Shown here: positions 1 to 7,758 of the stretch, in pieces
Layout of the letters: every line of letters starts with the position of its first letter
Numbering within the stretch: position 1 is the first letter of the stretch
Source: JAEVLT01 sp044598425
Lineage (GTDB): Bacteria > Bacillota > Bacilli > Bacillales > Cytobacillaceae
Direction of reading: 5' to 3'
DNA: 64,000 bases
Assembly (NCBI GenBank): GCA_044598425.1
Contig: CP172536.1
Location: 2,480,001 to 2,544,000, forward strand
Position numbers and translations under genes: made by a program
Notes under the pieces: generated by a model
Database searches by the model: none
The model's input: only the letters and a program-made list of their open reading frames with translations
Told to the model about the DNA's origin: nothing

Positions 1-728
1 ATTGAATTTAAAAATTTTTTGGATTTCAAGTGCAGTCCTGAGTATTCATCATAATAAGCTGAAATCACCTTTTTCAATTCGGCTTTGGTTTCAGACTTCA
101 CTGAAATATTGCCCAGCCGGGATAAATCAAAAAAATAAAATAGCCGCAATAATCTCACAGAAGAAGGAGAAAGCTTAAAATGGTACGGATCTTTATCAAG
201 ACAACGATGGCAAATAAGACCGCCCTCGCGAATGGAAAAAGAAAAATGTCCGTCTGTACTGCCGCAAACGGAACATTGATTAAGATTCGGGTTTAAGCCA
301 AGCACATTGAGCATCTTCATTTCAAAAATATTCATCAAAACGTCTTGGTCAAAACCTTCATTTAAATAATTTAATGTTTGATAAAGCAATTCAAACAGAA
401 AGGGATTTGGCTTTTTGTCATCTACGCTTTTATCTGTTAATTCCACAATATAGCTTGAATAAGCCGTTAAAAAAATATCTTCGCGAATGGATCGCATCGA
501 GGAAGCGATCTCGCCTTGCTGCAGGCTTCCAAGACCTGATCCGGTTTGAACGAGAAAATATCCATGCGTAAATAGCTGGGTGATGGACGAAAGGCGGCTA
601 TTCGGCTTTTTAGCCCCTCTTGCCATCACACCAAGCTTACCCCATTCACGGGTGTATAATGTGACAACTTTATTGGTTTCTCCGTAATCTGTCGTTCGAA
701 TTACGATGCCTTCGCACTTTTGCAGCAT
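1..728 (-). CDS. recO: DNA repair protein RecO (3' end outside window)
   Basis: RecO loads RecA onto SSB-coated single-stranded DNA together with RecR and RecF during recombinational repair. The frame opens at ATG 728 and runs without a stop to the window edge (242 codons), so only the last few residues of a normal ~250-residue RecO are missing. The N-terminal part begins MLQKCEGIVIRTTDYGE, typical of the RecO OB fold. A zinc site, CSVC then CHRC at about residues 152-155 and 173-176, lies before the helical C-terminal part. It is followed downstream on the same strand by yqzL and era, as in B. subtilis. Confidence 0.93.
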   Translation of the reverse strand, partial: MLQKCEGIVIRTTDYGETNKVVTLYTREWGKLGVMARGAKKPNSRLSSITQLFTHGYFLVQTGSGLGSLQQGEIASSMRSIREDIFLTAYSSYIVELTDKSVDDKKPNPFLFELLYQTLNYLNEGFDQDVLMNIFEMKMLNVLGLNPNLNQCSVCGSTDGHFSFSIREGGLICHRCLDKDPYHFKLSPSSVRLLRLFYFFDLSRLGNISVKSETKAELKKVISAYYDEYSGLHLKSKKFLNS

Positions 729-762
729 TTATCGTCACCATCCAATGCCGGCGAATACAAAC

Positions 763-906
763 TTATGAAACGGGAAAATCGATTTGTGCTAGTTCATCTT
801 CCAGATTATCGGGTATTTCTTGTCCGTCCTTCTCCAATTCCTTAAAGAGAAGATATGTGTCAATATTACCTGTCTGGGTAAAAACTTTCCAGGTAAAATC
901 CAACAT
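763..906 (-). CDS. yqzL: YqzL family small protein
   Basis: A 47-residue reading frame beginning MLDFTWKVFTQTGNI and ending IDFPVS. Length, sequence and position between recO and era match YqzL of B. subtilis. Its function is not known. A GGTGGGG Shine-Dalgarno stretch precedes ATG 906. The protein is acidic in its second half and has no membrane segment or signal peptide. Confidence 0.85.
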   Translation of the reverse strand: MLDFTWKVFTQTGNIDTYLLFKELEKDGQEIPDNLEDELAQIDFPVS

Positions 907-1065
907 TGAAAACCCCACCTTTCAATATTTAGACTAGCCTTCTTTCAAATCCCAACCATACAATTATCATAGCCTGTCTTGCCAAAATCATAAGTCACAA
1001 TTTTTGTTAATGTTGTCCATGCATAAATTATTCAATCCGTTAATATTTTAGTTAGGGTTGTATTG

Positions 1066-1986
1066 TTAATACTCATCCTCATTAAATCCGAAATCACGCA
1101 GCTGGGACATTTTATTTCGCCAATCTTTCTGCACTTTGACCCAAAGCTCTAGAAACACTTTAGAACCTAAAAGATTTTCAATATCAACGCGTGCCCGCTT
1201 ACCGATTTCTTTTAGCATAGAACCCTGCTTGCCAATAATGATCCCTTTTTGCGAATCTCTTTCAACAATAATGGTTGCCATAATATTGATGATGTCTTTA
1301 TCCTCTCGGCGCTCCATTTTATCGATGATGACTGCCAGAGAATGAGGAATTTCTTCCCTAGTTAAGTGTAGTGCTTTTTCTCGGATCAGCTCAGAAACGA
1401 TGAACCTTTCCGGGTGGTCAGTTACTTGATCCGCCGGATAAAACTGCGGTCCTTCCGGAAGATACGTTTTGATTTTTTCCAACAGTTGGAGAACATTATT
1501 CCCTTCAAGCGCAGATATAGGAAAAACTTCTGTAAAAGGATATTTTTCTTTATAAGATTCAATGATCGGCAGCAATTCATCAGGATGAACCTGATCAATT
1601 TTATTAATTACAAGAAAGATTGGTGTTTTAACCGTTTGGAATTTTTCCAAAATAAATTCTTCGCCGCGGCCAAATCCTTCTTCAGCATTGACCATAAAGA
1701 GCACCAAATCGACTTCTTTTAGCGTGTTTTGGGCTACTTTCATCATAAAATCGCCAAGCTTATGTTTTGGCTTATGAATCCCTGGAGTATCGATAAAAAT
1801 CAGCTGGGCATCCTCTGTTGTTAATACCCCTTGAACCTTATTTCGGGTTGTTTGCGGTTTATCGCTCATAATCGCGATTTTTTGACCAATTACCCGATTT
1901 AAAAACGTAGACTTCCCGACATTTGGACGTCCAATAATCGAAATAAATCCTGATTTATAATCTTGGGAACGTTCTGTGTTTGTCAT
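1066..1986 (-). CDS. era: GTPase Era, 16S rRNA-binding ribosome assembly factor
   Basis: Era is an essential GTPase that binds the 3' end of 16S rRNA during 30S subunit maturation. The 306-residue product has the P-loop GRPNVGKST near residue 20, DTPGIH (G3) near 66, NKID (G4) near 129, and a C-terminal KH domain with GKQGSMLKEIG near 255. This is the full usual length. The start ATG 1986 is preceded by GGAGG, which lies inside a 36-codon upstream frame (1955-2065) that overlaps the era start; translation of the two is probably coupled. Confidence 0.97.
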   Translation of the reverse strand: MTNTERSQDYKSGFISIIGRPNVGKSTFLNRVIGQKIAIMSDKPQTTRNKVQGVLTTEDAQLIFIDTPGIHKPKHKLGDFMMKVAQNTLKEVDLVLFMVNAEEGFGRGEEFILEKFQTVKTPIFLVINKIDQVHPDELLPIIESYKEKYPFTEVFPISALEGNNVLQLLEKIKTYLPEGPQFYPADQVTDHPERFIVSELIREKALHLTREEIPHSLAVIIDKMERREDKDIINIMATIIVERDSQKGIIIGKQGSMLKEIGKRARVDIENLLGSKVFLELWVKVQKDWRNKMSQLRDFGFNEDEY

Positions 1987-2065
1987 GCATATCCTCCGAT
2001 GTAATCGCGGCTCTAATGAATGCCTGTGCCTGTTCTTTCATTTCAGCAATCAAGTTTACATTCAT
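1955..2065 (-). pseudogene. Short ORF, probable cytidine deaminase (cdd) remnant overlapping era
   Basis: A 36-residue frame starts at ATG 2065 behind a GAGGT ribosome site and overlaps the era start out of frame. Its C-terminal part, ITSEDMHD, resembles the end of Bacillus Cdd proteins (from memory, SSEDLHDE), and its N-terminus MNVNLIAEMKEQA resembles the Cdd start. The roughly 100 central residues, including the zinc-binding HAE/PCxxC motifs, are missing. cdd lies exactly here, between dgkA and era, in B. subtilis, so an internal deletion that kept both ends and the era ribosome site is the simplest reading. It may still be translated as a leader for era. Confidence 0.5.
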
Positions 2066-2156
2066 TTTACCTCAAATCAATATGAATTTCATTAGTTGTA
2101 GTAAAATCGTGATAAAAATTTCAGAATTTTCCCATAAATAAAAATTGAAGGAAAAA

Positions 2157-2552
2157 TTATAAAAATAAATGAACAATTTTCGGCAAAAAAATCACCAAGC
2201 CAACTGCGGCAGCCATGATTGCATAGACAAGGACTGCACCCGCCGCAAAATCTTTCGCTTGTTTTGCAAGCGGATGGTACTCTGATGTAACGAGATCGAT
2301 CACTCGCTCTATCGCCGAATTCACTAGCTCCAAGGAAAGTACTCCGCCAATGGCAATCAGAATAAACAGCCATTCGGTTTTTGAAATCGAAAGATACAGT
2401 GAGAAAACAATCGCAATTACGGAAGCTGCTAAATGAATTTGAAAATTACGCTCATTTTTTGCAACAGCGATAATGCCAGCAAAAGCATATGAAATTGATT
2501 TCCACAAAGGGGATTTTTTCACTTTATTATCACCGTGTAAGACCATATCCAT
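2157..2552 (-). CDS. dgkA: Undecaprenol/diacylglycerol kinase, DgkA family
   Basis: An integral membrane kinase of 131 residues; the Gram-positive family phosphorylates undecaprenol to supply the lipid carrier for wall synthesis. Visible features are the ERNFQIHLA segment, three hydrophobic helices, and the active-site signature SLELVNSAIERVIDL near residues 75-90 followed by KDFAAGAV. The frame overlaps the end of ybeY by 23 bases. A later GTG at 2522 with GGTGAT upstream is an alternative start. It is part of the pgpH-ybeY-dgkA-era string. Confidence 0.9.
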   Translation of the reverse strand: MDMVLHGDNKVKKSPLWKSISYAFAGIIAVAKNERNFQIHLAASVIAIVFSLYLSISKTEWLFILIAIGGVLSLELVNSAIERVIDLVTSEYHPLAKQAKDFAAGAVLVYAIMAAAVGLVIFLPKIVHLFL

Positions 2553-3000
2553 CCAATATTTCCTTTTGTAGAGTAAACATCACTTTTTCGTCCTCAACCG
2601 TCATATGATCATAGCCAAGCAAGTGTAAAAAACCATGGACGGCGAGAAAACCTAATTCGCGCATATAAGAATGTCCATATTCTTCCGCCTGCTCCTTTGC
2701 TTTTAAAGTTGAAATAATGATATCTCCGAGTACACGGGGCATGTCGGCACCCATTAACTCCATTTCCCCTTCCCCAAGTTCTTCCATCGCAAATGAAATA
2801 ACATCTGTCGGGGCATCCTTATCACGATATTCACGGTTTATTTCCTGAATTCGTTCATTGCTGACAAAGGTAATGGAAACTTCACTTCCTTCTTCAATGC
2901 TCAGTTTTTCGGCAGCAAAGTTTACTATTTTCTCGATTTCCTCCATTTGTTCGGCGGTTATATCGTTTGTCTCATCAGAGAAATCAATGGTTAGTCTCAT
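2530..3000 (-). CDS. ybeY: Endoribonuclease YbeY (16S rRNA 3' maturation)
   Basis: A zinc-dependent endoribonuclease family that matures the 16S rRNA 3' end and takes part in ribosome quality control. The 156-residue protein has the metal-binding signature HGFLHLLGYDH near residues 122-132 and the conserved segment INREYRDKDAPTDVISF. The start ATG 3000 has AGGTGA upstream and overlaps the pgpH stop by 4 bases, which suggests translational coupling. Confidence 0.95.
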   Translation of the reverse strand: MRLTIDFSDETNDITAEQMEEIEKIVNFAAEKLSIEEGSEVSITFVSNERIQEINREYRDKDAPTDVISFAMEELGEGEMELMGADMPRVLGDIIISTLKAKEQAEEYGHSYMRELGFLAVHGFLHLLGYDHMTVEDEKVMFTLQKEILDGYGLTR

Positions 3001-5162
3001 GCTTGTCTCACCTTCTGTTTTATTATTTCCGGATACTCGATTCTGGAATGAAAAATCCCTTTAACCGTCTCGCAAAGAGTTTCTGAAACAATTTCCAGCT
3101 CTTTTAGTGTCAGATCACATTCATTTAATTGGCCGTCCTGCAAACGATCAGCAATAATGTTTTTAACCAATTGTTCAATTTGTTCTGGTTTCGGCTGTGT
3201 CATCGAACGAACCGCAGCTTCAACACTATCTGCAATGCCAACAACTGCTGATTCTTTCGTTTGCGCTTTTGGACCTGGATAACGATAGTCTTCTTCCTTC
3301 ACTTCTGCCCCGCCTTGCTTCGCTTTATGGTAAAAATATTTCAGCAGCGATGTTCCGTGATGCTGCTCTGCAATATCAATGATTTCTTTTGGCATACCGT
3401 ATTTTCTCAAGATTGCGGCCCCGTCCGTTGCATGGGCAATGATAATGTTCCTGCTCTTCTCCGGGGGAAGCCGATCATGTGGATTTTCTCGATTCATTTG
3501 ATTCTCAATGAAAAAATTCGGTCTTTTTGTTTTTCCAATATCATGATAATAGCTGCCAACTCTGGCAAGCAAACCATTAGCCCCAACAGCCTCACAAGCA
3601 GACTCTGCTAAATTCGCTACCATGACGCTGTGGTGATACGTTCCTGGTGCCTCTGTTAAAATTTTCTTTAACAGCGGGTGATTTGGATTTGACAACTCGA
3701 TCAATTTCATTGTCGATAGAATCCCGAAACTCGCCTCAAACAACGGAAGTAGACCAATTGCCAACACAGCGGAAGCAATGCCTGAAACCAGCGCAGTCAC
3801 AAAGTATAATGTATAGCCAACACCGGAAGTTTGCCCATTTGCCAAAAACAGCAGCGCCAAAATGGTTGCCAAATTAACAAGAGACGCAAACACCCCTGCT
3901 TGTAAAATTTTTGAACGCTGATTGTAATTGCTCAAAAAGAGGATCGCTGCCAAGGCGCTAAAAAGAATATAGATACCTTCTGAAAAATTTAATGTACTTG
4001 ATACGCCTTCATTAAACAGCACACTGCCGCATACGGCCATAATGATTGAAGAAAGAATCGCCAGTTTTTCATCGATTAAAATTTTAAGAAGGATTCCTAC
4101 CAACGCCGCCGGGAATAAGTACCCAATTCCGGGAAAATCAAATATTTGCAGTTGGCTGATAATTTTCATCAAAATGATGCCTAAGCAAAAAACCATTCCA
4201 AACAAGAGCAGAAACGTCTGTCTTTTTTCAAGCTGTGTTTTCATTTGGTAAAAATAAAAATAAAACGACGACAAAATCAATAAAACAAAAATAGCTAAAC
4301 CAAGAAAGGGTTTAAAGGAGTTTCCACTATCAAGAAGGCCGACTAACTTTAGTTGGCGAAAGATTTCACGGTCTATTAATTTTCCTTCTTCCACAATGAT
4401 CTGCCCCTGGAGAATCTTGACAGGCTCTACACTTTCCAAAGCCCTTTGCCGAAGTTCCTCCGTTGCTGTCGGATCGTAAAATTCATTTTGAATGATGGCA
4501 TATCTGCCTAATTCAATAGCGGCATTTTTCAAGTCATCCGAGAGTGTTGAGTATTTCAATTCCTCTTCCACCCTCTTTTTAGCGTTTTCGACATCGTCGG
4601 CAGAAATTCTTTTTGTCATTACATTATTTATGGCTGTTACTGTTAAATCCTTCGCAATTGACACTTCATCATCGCTCGCCTTAACGAGGGAAGCAAAGAC
4701 ATTGTTTGATAAATCCTTCGTTACCGTTGAAGTTAATTTCCCTTTCAGCATATCCACTTTTTCAGAGGCTGCAGGCTCTGTAATCTTGCCATTCGCAGCT
4801 GCCTCTTTTTTCTTTTCTTCCTGCTTTATTTCGTCACTAACCTCCAAAGCAGAATCAAAAATAGAGCTGATTAAATCCACACGATTTTGCGTATATTCTT
4901 TTTTGACGATATAGACGTCCTGCACTTGATCGGTAGCTTCTTTTCGCTTTTGTTCAGTGCTTTTCTGATCTTCTACGGTACTTGGGGAGCGAATCGTCTT
5001 GTCTGCAACCGTAAACAAACTTAAATCAAGTTTTTCAGGCTTTACATTGTTAAACATCGCTGCATAAAGAACAATTCCAATCAATAAGAAAAAAAGGATA
5101 CGAAAAAAAGTGATATCCAAAAGTTTTCGTATCGTCACCAATTTCTGCTGAAGTCTTTCCAA
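2997..5162 (-). CDS. pgpH: Cyclic-di-AMP phosphodiesterase PgpH (7TM-HD family)
   Basis: PgpH hydrolyses cyclic-di-AMP at the membrane. From TTG 5162, placed five bases behind GGGGGAG, the product is 721 residues, near the 711 of B. subtilis YqfF. An N-terminal membrane helix is followed by a long extracellular domain, a block of about seven hydrophobic helices (roughly residues 280-460) and a cytosolic HD domain with YHHSVMVANLAE and SYYHDIGKTKRP. An in-frame start exists at 5249 but has no ribosome site. It heads the ybeY-dgkA-era string; the usual upstream neighbour phoH is separated from it by a 2.5-kb repeat island. Confidence 0.93.
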   Translation of the reverse strand: MERLQQKLVTIRKLLDITFFRILFFLLIGIVLYAAMFNNVKPEKLDLSLFTVADKTIRSPSTVEDQKSTEQKRKEATDQVQDVYIVKKEYTQNRVDLISSIFDSALEVSDEIKQEEKKKEAAANGKITEPAASEKVDMLKGKLTSTVTKDLSNNVFASLVKASDDEVSIAKDLTVTAINNVMTKRISADDVENAKKRVEEELKYSTLSDDLKNAAIELGRYAIIQNEFYDPTATEELRQRALESVEPVKILQGQIIVEEGKLIDREIFRQLKLVGLLDSGNSFKPFLGLAIFVLLILSSFYFYFYQMKTQLEKRQTFLLLFGMVFCLGIILMKIISQLQIFDFPGIGYLFPAALVGILLKILIDEKLAILSSIIMAVCGSVLFNEGVSSTLNFSEGIYILFSALAAILFLSNYNQRSKILQAGVFASLVNLATILALLFLANGQTSGVGYTLYFVTALVSGIASAVLAIGLLPLFEASFGILSTMKLIELSNPNHPLLKKILTEAPGTYHHSVMVANLAESACEAVGANGLLARVGSYYHDIGKTKRPNFFIENQMNRENPHDRLPPEKSRNIIIAHATDGAAILRKYGMPKEIIDIAEQHHGTSLLKYFYHKAKQGGAEVKEEDYRYPGPKAQTKESAVVGIADSVEAAVRSMTQPKPEQIEQLVKNIIADRLQDGQLNECDLTLKELEIVSETLCETVKGIFHSRIEYPEIIKQKVRQA

Positions 5163-5303
5163 AAGATCTCCCCCATTTAGGCACATAAATTGCTTTTTTC
5201 GATGCTTGCTTGTTCCATTACAGGCGAACGTCCAAAACAAAAATGTCAACGATTAAAGATATCTCTTGTAAAATCATAACAGTTTTCAGCAATAGGTTAC
5301 AAG

Positions 5304-5494
5304 TAAGAAAAGCGCAAGCGCCTTGCTCATCGGCGTACGGACTGGAGGCCCTTCGACTAAAGATAAAGGAAACACGGTGAGGGTTGCGAGCCGATGTTGA
5401 CTTATCGTAGGGAGAAGGACGAAGTACGCTAGCCGATAGGGCGCTTTTCGCTAGACAGTTATCGAAGTGCATATATAAATTCTGATAGTATAAG
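5304..5494. repeat. Hairpin repeat family A, copy 1 (full length)
   Basis: About 190 bases beginning AAGAAAAGCGCAAGCGCC and ending ATATAAATTCTGATAGTATAA. The ends are shared with copies at 7309, 7498, 26734, 44683 and 44873. The inner part contains GATAGGGCGCT, complementary to the left-end AGCGCC run, so the transcript would fold. It is the most diverged of the full-length copies. It carries no credible gene. Confidence 0.85.
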
Positions 5495-5937
5495 AAAAAC
5501 CGGGCAAAAACCGCCCGATCCTTTTTGGTTTGGCTGATAAACGGAGTCTGTTGATTCCCGCTCCAGGCACTCGCTTTCCGCGGGCGGTCGGGAGCCTCCT
5601 CGTCGCTACGCTGAAGCCACTGAAAAAGTCCGTGAAATTTTATGAAAAGCAAATTCCTGAAAAATCCATCCCCACTTTCAGTATAAAATTACTTGTAAAA
5701 TAGATTAAACTCTCCCACTTTGATATTGGAAAACGGCGGTATTTTGGGATTAGGTTTTTCGGAAATTTCATTATTAAACAGAAAAAGCCCTTTTCAGTGG
5801 CCTCGCTACGCTCCTGCGGGGTCTCCCTTGATCCGCTTTTCCCGCAGGACTTTGAAATAGCTTCTTTGAAATAACATCGCACGAAGGAAATGCGTATGCA
5901 TTTTCGAGGAGTCGGTGCCTTCCGCTCCAATCAACAG
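5491..5937. mobile_element. MITE-like element with nested insertions, plus 57-bp left flank
   Basis: The core at 5548-5937 is bounded by CTGTTGATT and its inverse AATCAACAG. The outer arms (CCGCTCCAGG, GCTTTCCGCGGGCGG, CTGCGGGGTCTCCC, CCTTCCGCTCC) recur at 43318-43622 and 44217-44354 and, in related form, at 6795-6922. Two foreign pieces interrupt it: about 190 bases at 5615-5803 bounded by CCACTGAAAA and TTTTCAGTGG, and about 60 bases near 5845-5908 inside the CCCGCAGGA/GGAGTC arm. The 57 bases to its left (5491-5547, with a CGGGC/GCCCG hairpin and T-run) also occur at 43261-43317. No transposase is encoded. Confidence 0.75.
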
Positions 5938-5982
5938 GGTGCCATAAACCGAATCAACCATAAGATTCGAAGCGGCTTTTTG

Positions 5983-6264
5983 TTAGAGAACATCCGATAG
6001 TTTGTACTCTATACCATGTACTCCTTTGTAGTACACTGGATACATTTGTCCACCACATTTTTCGCATGAAAACATCGGTGGAGTGGTTGGATCTCCATCA
6101 TCCATTAAGTCAAAATCCCTTACGACATTCAATGGAATTTCCTCTTTTTCATGACACGCTAAACAAACATAGCTGACGCTCTGTTTCTTTGGTTGGCTTT
6201 GATTTACTAAACGTTTCTTTTTCTTCCCTTTTTTCCGTTGTTTTGACACCGGTGAAATACGCAA
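5983..6264 (-). CDS. Small zinc-ribbon protein of an IS91-like relic
   Basis: A 93-codon frame overlapping the end of the transposase fragment. The N-terminus is very basic (QRKKGKKKKRL), followed by two Cys pairs, CLAC and CEKC, separated by about 40 residues, a zinc-ribbon pattern. The C-terminus GVHGIEYKLSDVL is intact. It is probably an accessory protein of the same decayed insertion element. The true start is unclear: ATG 6264 gives a 116-base overlap with the transposase frame. Function unknown. Confidence 0.5.
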   Translation of the reverse strand: MRISPVSKQRKKGKKKKRLVNQSQPKKQSVSYVCLACHEKEEIPLNVVRDFDLMDDGDPTTPPMFSCEKCGGQMYPVYYKGVHGIEYKLSDVL

Positions 6265-6541
6265 TCATCCTTTCAAGATATGCCCTTGAATACTTACATT
6301 TGGCATATTTTATCTTTAAGGTTCCATCCTGAAGACAGACGGATCCCTTGAACTCATAGTAACACGAGCACTTTGAACAGACCATTGGGTCTTTACCAGT
6401 CAGGTCCTTTATTCTTTGGCTCCAATTTCTCTTTCGAAGAACTTTTTTCACCTTTACTATCTGTCTTTTAACTGTTTCTTGAAAAATCGCTACTTTTTGT
6501 TTACAATCAGCTTTCTTCCTTCTTGAATAAACACCATAGTA
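6149..6541 (-). pseudogene. IS91-like transposase, C-terminal fragment
   Basis: An open frame without a proper start encodes YGVYSRRKKADCKQK, then NWSQRIKDLTGKDPMVC, a CxxC zinc-ribbon, and a finished C-terminus ending ERQLCLFSVS. This resembles the tail of Y2-type (IS91-like) transposases that circulate in Bacillus; the family assignment is from memory and tentative. The frame breaks near 6541, apparently by a small deletion, and the catalytic region with its tyrosines is missing. The matching N-terminus survives at 7122-7220 on the same strand, with a MITE (6795-6922) between the pieces. Confidence 0.7.
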
Positions 6542-6794
6542 TCATATACTCTCGGCATTCGCCGAGTTAGATGAGGTAAGGATTTCCTCTCCCCATCAAA
6601 TTGACTTTCCTCCTACCTCGTAGGAGTTTTCTTATTTGTGGAAATATTACAAATTTAACGATTGGTATGCCCACCAAAAAGATAATCTCGTGTTTCTTAA
6701 AAGTCTATTTTCCCTTTAGTAGCCTGATATTTTTAAGGCTCTTTTCTAAGAAATGGTTGCTTTTAAATAGGTTCTTTGAACGAATATTGTTTAA

Positions 6795-6922
6795 GGTTGA
6801 ATGTAGCGGAAGTGCGAGACTCCTGCGGGAGCAGCGGGACAGGTGAGACCCCACAGGCGTTAACGCCGAGGAGGCTCACCGCCCGCCCCGCGGAAAGCGA
6901 GCATCTGGAGCGGAATTCAACC
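6795..6922. mobile_element. MITE-like element, uninterrupted 128-bp copy
   Basis: Perfect 8-base terminal inverted repeats GGTTGAAT and ATTCAACC. The interior has GCGGGAGCAGCGGGACAGG, a GGCGTTAACGCC palindrome, GAGGAGGCTCACC and CCGCGGAAAGCGAGC, which is the family of the 5548-5937 element in opposite orientation. It lies inside the remains of the IS91-like element. No coding capacity. Confidence 0.75.
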
Positions 6923-7121
6923 ACACCGCACACTTGGTAAAGAGCAACAAAGTTTACGAAAACAGCCTTTTTCAAAAAATAAATACGTGACACTTCTTTG
7001 ACATGCCCTTTTTTGAAAATGTCTTGAAAACAAGAGCCACTTCTTCAGTTATGCTCAATTCCCAGTTATTTTTTTGGAAAATACTCCGATTTCAACCTAG
7101 AAACTCCGAGAGTCTATTATC
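6923..7121. other. Non-coding remainder of decayed insertion element
   Basis: No credible gene. It is AT-rich and lies between the MITE and the transposase N-terminal fragment; it is probably degenerate transposase sequence. No repeat or strong hairpin was recognised. Confidence 0.4.
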
Positions 7122-7220
7122 TTATCGTTTTAAAGTTTTCATCCGGAATATGTCTGATTTAGATTTATCCCAATGCTGATTTTGGTCAAAAAAGATACGT
7201 TTCAGAATATTTGGCTCCAT
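7122..7220 (-). pseudogene. IS91-like transposase, N-terminal fragment
   Basis: ATG 7220 opens a 32-residue frame beginning MEPNILKRIFFDQNQHWDK, then closes at 7122. The start resembles the N-terminus of the Bacillus Y2-type transposases whose C-terminus lies at 6149-6541. Together they mark the two ends of one broken gene of which most of the middle is gone. Confidence 0.55.
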
Positions 7221-7242
7221 GTTTCGATTTTCCCGCAATCGC

Positions 7243-7307
7243 AAAAAAGGGTCAACATATAAATTCTGATATTACAAAAAAGGGTCAACATATAAATTCT
7301 GATATTA
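7243..7307. repeat. Tandem right-end fragments of repeat family A
   Basis: Two adjacent copies of a 32-base string (AAAAAAGGGTCAACA plus TATAAATTCTGATATTA) at 7243-7274 and 7276-7307. The second half equals the right terminus of the full family A repeats that begin immediately after at 7309, so these look like truncated copies stacked at the same spot. Confidence 0.8.
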
Positions 7308-7308
7308 T

Positions 7309-7688
7309 TAAGAAAAGCGCAAGCGCCCTTGGTCATCGACGTAAGGAGGTGGACTGAGCCGAGTGAGATAAAGGAGAGTCGAAAGACGGTAGTCTTTCGT
7401 TCTCGACTTATCGTAGACGAGGCGAGGGAAGCGACTTAGTCGATAGGGCGCTGGAGCTAGACAGTTATCGAAGTTCAGATATAAATTCTGATAGTATAAG
7501 AAAAGCGCAAGCGCCCTTGGTCATCGACGTACGGAGGTGGACTGAAGCCGAGTGAGATAAAGGAGAGTCGAAAGACGGTAGTCTTTCGTTCTCGACTTAT
7601 CGTAGACGAGGCGAGGGAAGCGACTTAGTCGATAGGGCGCTTCTCGCTAGACAGTTATCGAAGTTCAGATATAAATTCTGATAGTATA
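7309..7688. repeat. Hairpin repeat family A, tandem pair (copies 2 and 3)
   Basis: Two nearly identical units with a 189-base period (7309-7497 and 7498-7688). Each begins AAGAAAAGCGCAAGCGCCCT and ends CAGATATAAATTCTGATAGTAT. Internal complementarity: AGCGCCCT with AGGGCGCT, ATCGAC with GTCGAT, and an inner hairpin CGAAAGAC-GGTA-GTCTTTCG. The two copies differ at only a few positions, so the duplication is recent. They abut the phoH terminator. Confidence 0.9.
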
Positions 7689-7723
7689 AACAAAGACCGT
7701 TCGCGCACGAACGGTCTTTGTTT
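7688..7723 (-). terminator. Intrinsic terminator of the phoH string
   Basis: A perfect 16-base stem, AAACAAAGACCGTTCG paired with its inverse around a CGCA loop. The A/T ends serve as T-run in either direction, so it can stop transcripts leaving phoH. Confidence 0.85.
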
Positions 7724-7758
7724 AGTCCTTAAATTTGTCAATATTGACGATTTTCCAA

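Noticed and set aside
4492..4914. 140-codon plus-strand frame inside pgpH
   Set aside because: It lies antisense to the well-conserved pgpH coding sequence, with low-complexity Ser/Phe composition and no ribosome site.
5218..5652. Long minus-strand frames in the first repeat island
   Set aside because: They run through repeat A and MITE sequence, recur wherever the repeats do, and match no protein family.
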